Assembly (NCBI GenBank): GCA_017435365.1
Contig: JAFSFD010000015.1
Span: 1 to 50,951 of the forward strand
Direction: 5' to 3'
DNA from: Akkermansia sp.
GTDB lineage: Bacteria; Verrucomicrobiota; Verrucomicrobiia; Verrucomicrobiales; Akkermansiaceae
Length of the DNA stretch: 50,951 nt
Shown one piece after another: positions 16,995 through 24,411 of this stretch; position 1 is the first letter of the stretch; each line of letters begins with the position of its first letter. A program made the translations under genes and the position numbers. The notes beneath the pieces are model-generated. The model saw only the letters and a list, made by a program, of their open reading frames with translations. It searched no databases and had not been told where the DNA came from.

Positions 16995-17552
16995 ATGAAC
17001 GAACCGACTCATACAAGACTGCCTGAATCAGAGGAGCAATTGGTTGCCTTACTGGCCACTCTTAAGGTCAGACCCACGGAAGAGCTGGATTTTGAGAGTC
17101 GTTTCCTGAGTGAATTTCATGAACGCGTAGCGCGTGAGGCGGTCTGTTGTCCTGCGCGTCGCCATCTGCTGTCGCATCTGATGCAGATGGTGGAGAACCT
17201 GGGGCGCGGGCGTCTTGCCTTCGGCGCATCGGCTATGGGGCTTGCGGCGGTTGCCATCTGTTTTGCCATGTATCCTGCGGATAATGCCGTGGCGGGAACG
17301 GCTGCCACAGTTGCAAAGGTGGAGCCTCAGCCTGTGCCGCTGTTGATTCCCGCTCTTTCGAATGATCTGGCAGATTGCACCTCCATACGTGTGCAGGCTG
17401 TTTCTTCACCCCTGGATGTGCAGGGTGTCACGATTACTCGCGGCCAGCATTCCACCGTCATTGAGGTGCCCAATGTGTATGTTGCGCCTGCTGCCCAGCG
17501 CCCCGGAAACGGTGTTGCGCTTCCTGCTCCCTCGATTCGCTATGCGTTTTAG
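16995..17552 (+). CDS. Small single-span membrane protein, anti-sigma-factor-like layout
   Basis: The 185-residue product starts at ATG 16995. An acidic N-terminal region (1-60) is followed by one hydrophobic segment (FGASAMGLAAVAICFAMY, about 75-93). The C-terminal half is Pro/Val-rich and presumably periplasmic. The layout of a short cytoplasmic domain, one helix and an outer tail is seen in some anti-sigma factors, but no sigma factor gene is next to it and no zinc-binding HxxxCxxC is visible. I do not assign a function. Confidence 0.6.
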   Translation: MNEPTHTRLPESEEQLVALLATLKVRPTEELDFESRFLSEFHERVAREAVCCPARRHLLSHLMQMVENLGRGRLAFGASAMGLAAVAICFAMYPADNAVAGTAATVAKVEPQPVPLLIPALSNDLADCTSIRVQAVSSPLDVQGVTITRGQHSTVIEVPNVYVAPAAQRPGNGVALPAPSIRYAF

Positions 17553-17604
17553 GCTGAGAGCGGCGATAATTTGTTGAATACTGCTGCGCTGGATTGATTC
17601 TGGC

Positions 17605-17633
17605 TTGCATTGGCGCTGCTGCTTTGGTAGAAT
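17605..17633 (+). promoter_or_regulatory. Promoter of the 17644-22846 operon
   Basis: TTGCAT (17605-17610), a 17-bp spacer ending in TGG, TAGAAT (17628-17633), then 10 bp to ATG 17644. The leader would be about 4 nt. Confidence 0.65.
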
Positions 17634-17643
17634 GGCCACACTT

Positions 17644-19179
17644 ATGGAGATTGAATGCAGTAAGTGTCAGCGTAAGTTTAACTCGATGAAGGATGATGCC
17701 GACATCTGTCCTGAGTGTCTGAAGAATGAGTTTACTGTTAAGGCTGAGGGGTTAGATGCAGAGGAGCATGCAGAATTGGTGGCGGAGTATAAAAATTCGT
17801 TGAAGCGCCAGTCGCTCCGCGCCGAGCAGATGGGCTCCATGTATGCAACGGGGCAGGCTTTCAGCATTGCCGGAAAATTACGCTTCTCTCTCGGTTTTGC
17901 CATTTTTCTTATTTGCTGTTTTCTTTTCCTCGTCAGCGATAAGTACTCCGGAGTGACCTTCCTTGCGGAGCTGGATATTGAGTCGCAGAGAATTTTTTCC
18001 ATGATTCTCTGCGTGGTTGCGTCCATCCTTATCGGGACCTGCTCCATACGTTTCCGGAAACTGGCATGGCTTTTTGCCGCGCTTGTGCTCGGCATGGGGT
18101 GGTTCCTGCCCAACATGCTTCAGGCATCCATGAAGGAAAAAGCCCGCCTGAATGCCGAGGCTGCGGCAAAGGACCAGTTGGCTAAGCCTCTTGATAAAGA
18201 AGTTATTACTTCCAAAAATGGCCCGGTGCTGACAGATGAGGACCTGCAGGTGTTCTATACGCTCAAGACTCCGTCTCACCGTATTTCCCACTACGCTGTT
18301 TTCATTGATAATCAGGACAGCCGGGTTCGCAGCCTCATGCGTGAGGCGCTCAATCGCCTCCTGGAGGCTGAATTCACGCGTGCATACACCCGCGCCAACG
18401 GTGCCCTTTATGTCGCGACAAATGTGCCAAGCGCACGTCGCAATATTTCAAATCTGTTAACCCGCTTCGGAACGGTTACCTATGCCGAGCCGGAGAAAGG
18501 CGTGTATGAGGTCCGATTCGACGCGGACAAGGCAAATCTGGTGAGCCAGTATTCTTCCGATGTGCTGACCTCTCCCATGAATAACTCATACGTGACCGCA
18601 AACCTCAGTGAGCTGCGCTGCCTGGATGCCATGCGCGTGCGCATGTCGGCTCGTTCGCTGGCGGCCTCCAATGTCCGGGTGCTGCGTGGGGAAATCCGTG
18701 ATACCCTGGTGACCGTTTTGCAGGAACCCTGGGCCACGGATCCCGACACCTATGCGGCTTTGATTGATGCGCTGGTGACGTATTGCAATCCGAAGGATGC
18801 GCAGGCAACCCGTCTCTGCTATGCGTATTTCGAAGCTCGTCGGGCTCTTAAGCGCGAGGTGGCTCCCGGGGTCACTCAATATCTGATTCGTGAAGCCCCG
18901 GAAGCGATGGTGAATCCGGTAATCGACTACTGGAGCGAAAATCCGATTGCCTGGGGTGAGATGCTCAATCAGCTCGGCTACCGCGTGCAGGGTCCTCTGT
19001 TGGAGCGTCTCGCTTCTACCAGCAACATCCGCCTGATAACGACCATCCTCAAGTACCTTGAAGAGCGCGGAACTGCTGAAGCCATCACGACCGTGGAACG
19101 TTTCCTGAATTATCCGGATTCCATCATCCGCCACTCTGCGCGCACCACGCTTTCTGCAATCAAATCTCGTACAAACTGA
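17644..19179 (+). CDS. Zinc-ribbon membrane protein with C-terminal helical repeats
   Basis: The 511-residue protein opens with a zinc ribbon, CSKCQRKF and CPECLKNEF (Cys pairs within residues 5-26). Three hydrophobic segments follow (about 75-96, 103-125, 130-150). The long soluble remainder (170-511) ends in a run of short helices, among them WGEMLNQLGYRVQGPLLERL and TTILKYLEERGTAEAITTVE, that look like HEAT-type repeats. No enzyme motif is seen. It is the first gene of a unit with two exported proteins, 20 and 23 bp apart, so it may organise or sense the envelope process they serve. An in-frame ATG at 17632 overlaps the -10 box and is less likely. Confidence 0.7.
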   Translation: MEIECSKCQRKFNSMKDDADICPECLKNEFTVKAEGLDAEEHAELVAEYKNSLKRQSLRAEQMGSMYATGQAFSIAGKLRFSLGFAIFLICCFLFLVSDKYSGVTFLAELDIESQRIFSMILCVVASILIGTCSIRFRKLAWLFAALVLGMGWFLPNMLQASMKEKARLNAEAAAKDQLAKPLDKEVITSKNGPVLTDEDLQVFYTLKTPSHRISHYAVFIDNQDSRVRSLMREALNRLLEAEFTRAYTRANGALYVATNVPSARRNISNLLTRFGTVTYAEPEKGVYEVRFDADKANLVSQYSSDVLTSPMNNSYVTANLSELRCLDAMRVRMSARSLAASNVRVLRGEIRDTLVTVLQEPWATDPDTYAALIDALVTYCNPKDAQATRLCYAYFEARRALKREVAPGVTQYLIREAPEAMVNPVIDYWSENPIAWGEMLNQLGYRVQGPLLERLASTSNIRLITTILKYLEERGTAEAITTVERFLNYPDSIIRHSARTTLSAIKSRTN

Positions 19180-19199
19180 TTCCAACTTACTGAAATCCT

Positions 19200-21746
19200 A
19201 TGACCGTTCGCCTCATTAAATTATTGACGGCATCATTCCTTTTCTTCTGTTTAGGAATAGCTTTGTTCCCGTCCTTATTCCCGACCAAGGTGGAGAAGAA
19301 GGTGACCAAGGTGCAGAATGTCGATACTCCCATTGTTCGTGATACCAAGGTCGATGACTGGAGCCACGACGATGAGATTGTGGACGATGATGACTCTGCC
19401 TGGGAGGAGGAACCGGAGGATACAACACCGGAGCGCCGTATTGGTCGCCAGGATGATGAAACCTTCGACGAGGATGATGTGCCCCTCGATGCCCGACAGA
19501 ACGTGGTGCCGGAAGCACGCGTGCAGGCTCAGTTCACATCTGCCCTGGGGGAGATGCGCCGCCTGACTGATAAGCTGGAAAAGCAGGAGGCGGAGAATTT
19601 CACGAACGATGAATTCAAGGCAGATGATTGGGCTGACCCGGAGAAAATATATTTCACGCTGGCAGACCGTATCATCAGCAAGCTTGGCAAGCTGGATGAT
19701 GCCACCATCCTGAAATTTATGCAGGAACCGGGGAATCGACTGGATCTTGCACGCGTCACGTTGATTCGCAAGGCGGGGTCTCAGGCAATACGCTCGGTCA
19801 CAACCCGCCCGAAGGGAAAAGAGCTGATGGCATACCTCTGTTCGGACCTGAACTGGATGACGAATATGCTCCATTCCGGCCCCACCAAGAATATGGAGCA
19901 GGCGCTGTGCTATCTTGAAACGCTTTACGGCAAGGTTGGAGCAGAGGAACTCAAAGTGCCCGTGACACGCCGCATCGCAACCACCACGGCGATGGAGTTT
20001 GCTCGCGAGGGCTGGAGCGAGAATGATATGATTAACCGTTTCAACTACTATAATAATAGTTGGAAGGAGGGAAAACTTAATTCGTATTTTGACCAGCTGC
20101 AGTATTGGGAAACCCGTTTTGTGACCGGTTGCAAGCAGCCGAGCGATGGCGCCGGCAACTGGGGCAGCCCGCGAAACCTGGCCTGGCATCGTGATAACGT
20201 CCGCCTGCCGATGGAACAGTATCTGGGCGCCGAAGGACAGCTTGCCTACCGCCTGCGCAATGTGGCCGGTGATTCGGTATTCTCGGCTGAGTACCTGGCC
20301 CCCATCTGGAAGTATGTGAACTTCACGACCGGCTGGGCATACCGCGAGATTGGCGGCGTCTGTGGTGCTCTTTCGCACTATGCAACCTTCAGTGCCCTGG
20401 CAGCGGGTCTGCCTGCTGCCACCATGGGCGAACCCGGCCACTGCGCGTATGCCATGCGCATTGGCAACACCTGGCACCGTGGTAATTCCATATACTGGCA
20501 GCATAGTCTGCACAAGACATTCTGGGGTGAGCCCGAGTGGGGGTATCTGCATCTGACCCAGCGTTTGTACGAGGAGCGATTCAAGACCTGTGCGGCAGAC
20601 CAGCTCGTGGCAATGGCTGATTTCCTGACGGCCCGCCGCAAGATGAAGGCTGCTTTCAGCTGCTACGAGATTGCCGTGAAAGCTCAGCCGAACAACTGGC
20701 CGGCATTGAAGCGCTATGCTGCTTATCTGAAGCTGAAGGCCCCCAATGACCTTGAAAAGTGGATGACCTTGCATGATACGGTGATGGACGGCATGGGCAA
20801 GGAGCATTACCATGCTGCCGCCACCATGCAGGCGCGTTATGTGTACCCGAATCTGGCCCCGCTGATTAAGGACCGCGCCAAGCTTAATAAAATGTACTCC
20901 GGCCTCTTCAACCATTTCAAGGACTGGGGTGCCAACCGCTGGGATATTGCCCCGATTCTTGATGCCCAGATATCCACCTGTGCAACAGATAGTGAGAAAA
21001 AGGCCTATCTGCGCGAGGTGCTGCGGGTGCTGATGCGCCGCCCCGATTACTCAGGCGCGGTGCTGACCTGGGGCCTGGGATATATCTCACGGTTGCCGGA
21101 GGGCGATGGAAAGATTCAGGAGGAATTCACCAATATGCTGGTGCAGGCCATGAGCCGCACAGGTGCTTCCAGCAAGCAGCTTGACGAGACCTGGGCTACA
21201 CTGGGTGAAGCCATTCATGCTGCTGCCAAGAACAAGGAACGCCGCACCTTCCAGGCTATCGGCAAACTTGCCTACAGGAAGTGCAAGAAGAAGTTCAATA
21301 AGAAAGGCCCCCGTATCAAGGGCTTCCCCGGGCGCGTGGTATCGGCCACCGGCTGGATTGATACCGCAACGACTATCGGTGATATGTCAAACTGCTGCCT
21401 GCACTGGGGCGTCCTTCAGCGCTACGGCGGAAACATGCCCGGCAAGTTCGAGGGTAAGGCCGGCCTGACCGTGGGGATGGAGAAGAAGAGTGACCTGACC
21501 GGTGTGGTCTGCATTACTCACGAAAAAGCATTGAAGAAGGACCGTCCGTTCTATCTGGAGGTGTCAGACGATGGACAGAACTGGTATCGCGTGCGCCCGA
21601 ACGGTGAAATCAAGGGGGGCGAAATCCGCTTCAACCTGAAGGGTAGCGGTGCAGCGGGCAAGTTCGTGCGTATGCTGCGCGAAGGTGATAAATACGAACC
21701 CGGCATTGCAGGCTTCTACGTGTACGGTCGGCCGCAGAAAAACTGA
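19200..21746 (+). CDS. Exported protein with transglutaminase-like core and discoidin-like C-terminus
   Basis: The 848-residue protein begins with one hydrophobic segment (about 7-27), a signal or anchor, then a very acidic stretch (45-95). The middle contains GGVCGALSHYATF (C388) and GEPGHCAYAMR (H414), spaced as the Cys and His of the transglutaminase/NlpC-like fold. The third catalytic residue is not certain. A helical region with TPR-like pattern (about 470-560) follows. The last 140 residues resemble an F5/8-type discoidin sugar-binding domain (VVSATGWIDTATTIGD, YLEVSDDGQNWYRV). The protein may cleave or crosslink an envelope or extracellular polymer. It is the middle gene of the operon. 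Confidence 0.7.
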   Translation: MTVRLIKLLTASFLFFCLGIALFPSLFPTKVEKKVTKVQNVDTPIVRDTKVDDWSHDDEIVDDDDSAWEEEPEDTTPERRIGRQDDETFDEDDVPLDARQNVVPEARVQAQFTSALGEMRRLTDKLEKQEAENFTNDEFKADDWADPEKIYFTLADRIISKLGKLDDATILKFMQEPGNRLDLARVTLIRKAGSQAIRSVTTRPKGKELMAYLCSDLNWMTNMLHSGPTKNMEQALCYLETLYGKVGAEELKVPVTRRIATTTAMEFAREGWSENDMINRFNYYNNSWKEGKLNSYFDQLQYWETRFVTGCKQPSDGAGNWGSPRNLAWHRDNVRLPMEQYLGAEGQLAYRLRNVAGDSVFSAEYLAPIWKYVNFTTGWAYREIGGVCGALSHYATFSALAAGLPAATMGEPGHCAYAMRIGNTWHRGNSIYWQHSLHKTFWGEPEWGYLHLTQRLYEERFKTCAADQLVAMADFLTARRKMKAAFSCYEIAVKAQPNNWPALKRYAAYLKLKAPNDLEKWMTLHDTVMDGMGKEHYHAAATMQARYVYPNLAPLIKDRAKLNKMYSGLFNHFKDWGANRWDIAPILDAQISTCATDSEKKAYLREVLRVLMRRPDYSGAVLTWGLGYISRLPEGDGKIQEEFTNMLVQAMSRTGASSKQLDETWATLGEAIHAAAKNKERRTFQAIGKLAYRKCKKKFNKKGPRIKGFPGRVVSATGWIDTATTIGDMSNCCLHWGVLQRYGGNMPGKFEGKAGLTVGMEKKSDLTGVVCITHEKALKKDRPFYLEVSDDGQNWYRVRPNGEIKGGEIRFNLKGSGAAGKFVRMLREGDKYEPGIAGFYVYGRPQKN

Positions 21747-21769
21747 TTCATATAGAGAGAACAACTGCT

Positions 21770-22846
21770 ATGATAAAGAATATTTTCAAGATGCTGGCTC
21801 TCGGGGTGCTGATGGCGGTGCCGTCTTTTGCTGCGGTGGCCCGAACCTATCCGGATGCACTGGCCAAAACCGGTAAGAACCCGATTGTAATTTTCATCTA
21901 CGGTGCGAATTATGACAAGGTGAGTGAAAAGACATACGAGGCGTTTATCAAGAAGAACAAGATAGCGCCCTATGTGCGCCAGTGTACGTTCCTGGAGATG
22001 CCGCTGTACCAGATGCCTTCCGACCGCGAGAAAAAGGATATGGAGAAGCGCCTGGGTAATAAGCGGCTGCCCGGCGGCATACGGTGCTACCCCTGCCTGG
22101 CAGTGGTGGATGCCAAGGGGAACCTGCGCGGCGCGGTGCAGACCCCGGAAGAGATGAAGGACCCGGAGGTTGCGCTCGCATCCCTCAAGACGCTCGTTGC
22201 CAATTTCTACGCCCAGGAAAAGCTGATTGAAAAGGCGAGGAAGGCCAAGGGCGAGAAGAAGGCCGAGTTCCTGCTGGCAGCTTCGGATATTGATTTGCAG
22301 ATGCCCAGTGATGTTATCGGCAAGGAGGAACGCAAGAGCCTGGAGGATGCCTCAGCCCTGGGAAACCGCGTGGAGTTCGACCCGCTTACCGTTGTGGAAG
22401 CACTGCAGACGAAGGATTATTCCTCGGCCAACAGTTACGTGCGTAACCTGATGGCACAGGGGGGGTATTCCAAACTGCAGCGCCAGATGATTATGGCCGC
22501 CTATGCCGGGCATCTTCGCCGTGGTGGTGAAGGCCGCACCCCCGCTTCCAAGGAACGGCTTCGCGCTCTGTACACCGAAATGCGCAACATCGACCCGAAC
22601 TCGACTTACGGCGCCTATGCAGAGGGAGCACTCGTCATCTGGGTTGAAGGTGGTAAACTGACGGATGACCCCATCCCGACAGAAATCAACCGCGTCGGCA
22701 ATACCTCGGATGATGGCAACAGCTCCGGTTCATCCGGCAACACTGCTATGGGCAGCACCACAATTCCGGCGGCAGATGATGATACTCCCGGCGCCGTAGA
22801 TGATGATGCCCCGAGCGATGCTGATTTTGAAGGCGACGACTTTTAA
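21770..22846 (+). CDS. Exported thioredoxin-fold-like protein with acidic tail
   Basis: A signal peptide is cut near AVA (residue 24-26). Residues about 30-145 have the pattern of a thioredoxin fold (NPIVIFIYGANYDKVSEKTY, then a cis-Pro-like strand RCYPCLAVVDAKG). The usual WCxxC active site is replaced by NYDKV, and two Cys instead flank the cis-Pro (CYPC). A helical domain follows. The last 60 residues are Ser/Gly-rich and then strongly acidic (DFEGDDF at the end). Classical disulfide exchange is therefore unlikely by the usual site. It is the last gene of the unit starting at 17644 and ends before a terminator. Confidence 0.6.
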   Translation: MIKNIFKMLALGVLMAVPSFAAVARTYPDALAKTGKNPIVIFIYGANYDKVSEKTYEAFIKKNKIAPYVRQCTFLEMPLYQMPSDREKKDMEKRLGNKRLPGGIRCYPCLAVVDAKGNLRGAVQTPEEMKDPEVALASLKTLVANFYAQEKLIEKARKAKGEKKAEFLLAASDIDLQMPSDVIGKEERKSLEDASALGNRVEFDPLTVVEALQTKDYSSANSYVRNLMAQGGYSKLQRQMIMAAYAGHLRRGGEGRTPASKERLRALYTEMRNIDPNSTYGAYAEGALVIWVEGGKLTDDPIPTEINRVGNTSDDGNSSGSSGNTAMGSTTIPAADDDTPGAVDDDAPSDADFEGDDF

Positions 22847-22865
22847 TTGATGCACTACTAAAGAC

Positions 22866-22894
22866 TTGAATTTTCCGGCCGGCGGGTGTAATCT
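22866..22894 (+). promoter_or_regulatory. Putative cstA-family promoter nested in the preceding terminator
   Basis: TTGAAT (22866-22871), 17 bp, TAATCT (22889-22894). The -10 box falls exactly in the loop of the terminator hairpin at 22878-22903. Transcription would start near 22901, about 17 nt before the ATG. Confidence 0.45.
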
Positions 22895-22912
22895 CCCGCT
22901 GGCTAGTTTTTT
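22878..22912 (+). terminator. Rho-independent terminator of the 17644-22846 operon
   Basis: GCCGGCGGG pairs with CCCGCTGGC (one G-T pair) around an 8-nt loop and is followed by TAGTTTTTTG. It lies 31 bp after the stop of the thioredoxin-like gene and just 5 bp before the next start codon. Confidence 0.75.
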
Positions 22913-22917
22913 GTAAT

Positions 22918-24354
22918 ATGTTGGGTTTCTTTATCTTCATTATCTGTTTTGTGCTGCTGATTGCGGGGTATGTGTTCTATGGGCGTTATGCTCAGAGCGT
23001 CTATGGATTGGATGAGAAGATGGAGATGCCATGCGTCAAATCTCCGGATGGTGTTGACTTTGTGCCGCTTCCAACGTGGAAGATATTTCTGATTCAGCTT
23101 CTGAATATCGCCGGTCTGGGGCCCGTGGTGGGTGCAGTATCCGGTTGTCTGTTCGGGCCGGTGGCTTTGCTCTGGATAGTGGCTGGCTGTGTGCTGGCCG
23201 GTGCCATGCATGATTTTCTGGCGGCTCTTATGTCTGCCGACCGAGGGGGGGCAAACCTGCCCGAGCTGGTGGGCGAAAACCTGGGAGAGCCTGCGCGCCA
23301 CGCTATGCGCTTTGTTTGCATTTTCCTGCTGCTGATGGTTGGTGTGGTATTCACATTGCTGCCGGCGGGCATGTTGCATGGCATCTGGGGTGGGTTGAGT
23401 CCCCTGCAGTGGAGTTGTGTGATTCTGGGCTATTATTTCCTGGCAACCATTCTGCCCATCGGTGCCATTATTGGCCGCATTTACCCGTTTTTCGGTGCCG
23501 TGTTCCTGTTTATGGCCTTTGGGCTGGCGGTTACCTTGCCGTTGAGTGGCCATCCCATCCTGCCGTGCCTTGATTTCTTTACGAATATGCACCCGTCCGG
23601 CACCCCGGTGTGGCCCATGATTTTTGTGACCATCGCCTGCGGTGCCATTTCCGGCTTCCACGCCACGCAGAGCCCCATGATGGTGCGTTGCCTGCCGGAT
23701 GCCCGCAACCTGCGCCGCGTGTTCTACGGCGCCATGGTGGTGGAGGCCATGGTCGCCCTCATCTGGGCCACGGTCGGCCTTACGCTCAGGGAGGTCATCA
23801 TGGATGGAAACCAGACCTTCGCGCAGTTGACTGTGGCCAACCCGGCGGGCGCCGTGCGCGCGGCCTGCAACATGTTGCTGGGGGATGTCGGTGGTTGCTT
23901 GGCTGTGCTCGGCGTGGTGGTGCTTGCTATTACCAGCGGTGATACCGCCATGCGTTCCTGCCGCCTCATGCTGGCAGATGTCGTGCGAGTCAGGCAGGTG
24001 AGCGTTGCTTCGCGCCTCGCCCTGGCTTTCCCGCTCTTTGTTCTGGTCATCATTATCTCCCAGCTGGATTTCAGCGTCATCTGGCGTTATTTCGGTTGGG
24101 GAAATCAGACTCTGGCCTGCATTACGCTGTGGACCATCGCGGCCTGCCTGCGTCGCCGTCGCCGTTCCTGCTTCATTGCGGTTATCCCGGCGGTATTCAT
24201 GACCTGTGTCTGCGCCACCTTCCTTTTCTATGCTCCGGAATGCGGAATCTGCCTTTCTCTGAGTGTGGCAACCACCGTCGGACTCATTGTTTCCGCACTT
24301 TCGGCTGCTGCGTTCCTGACGATGGTACGCGCCGGAGCAGATAAAGCCGAATAG
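22918..24354 (+). CDS. CstA-family carbon starvation/pyruvate-type transporter
   Basis: This 478-residue integral membrane protein has about 12 hydrophobic segments. It carries family signatures: YGRYAQSVYGLDEK near the start, LLNIAGLGPVVGAVSGCLFGPVA, MHDFLAALMS, and GAISGFHATQSPMM. CstA/BtsT proteins take up pyruvate or peptides during carbon limitation. This is a short form; E. coli CstA has about 700 residues. The substrate here is not known. The ATG is 5 bp beyond a terminator T-run, so expression depends on its own promoter or on read-through. Confidence 0.88.
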   Translation: MLGFFIFIICFVLLIAGYVFYGRYAQSVYGLDEKMEMPCVKSPDGVDFVPLPTWKIFLIQLLNIAGLGPVVGAVSGCLFGPVALLWIVAGCVLAGAMHDFLAALMSADRGGANLPELVGENLGEPARHAMRFVCIFLLLMVGVVFTLLPAGMLHGIWGGLSPLQWSCVILGYYFLATILPIGAIIGRIYPFFGAVFLFMAFGLAVTLPLSGHPILPCLDFFTNMHPSGTPVWPMIFVTIACGAISGFHATQSPMMVRCLPDARNLRRVFYGAMVVEAMVALIWATVGLTLREVIMDGNQTFAQLTVANPAGAVRAACNMLLGDVGGCLAVLGVVVLAITSGDTAMRSCRLMLADVVRVRQVSVASRLALAFPLFVLVIIISQLDFSVIWRYFGWGNQTLACITLWTIAACLRRRRRSCFIAVIPAVFMTCVCATFLFYAPECGICLSLSVATTVGLIVSALSAAAFLTMVRAGADKAE

Positions 24355-24367
24355 TTGTATTTGCAGC

Positions 24368-24396
24368 TTGCTAAATATCGGCATTTCTGCTAAAGT
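24368..24396 (+). promoter_or_regulatory. Promoter of class A PBP gene
   Basis: TTGCTA (24368-24373), a 17-bp spacer ending in TGC, TAAAGT (24391-24396), 15 bp before ATG 24412. Confidence 0.6.
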
Positions 24397-24411
24397 CTAC
24401 CTGACTCAGGT

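Noticed and set aside
19275..20915. 546-codon antisense open frame over the transglutaminase-like gene
   Set aside because: The plus-strand gene has a signal segment, operon context and domain motifs; the antisense translation has none.
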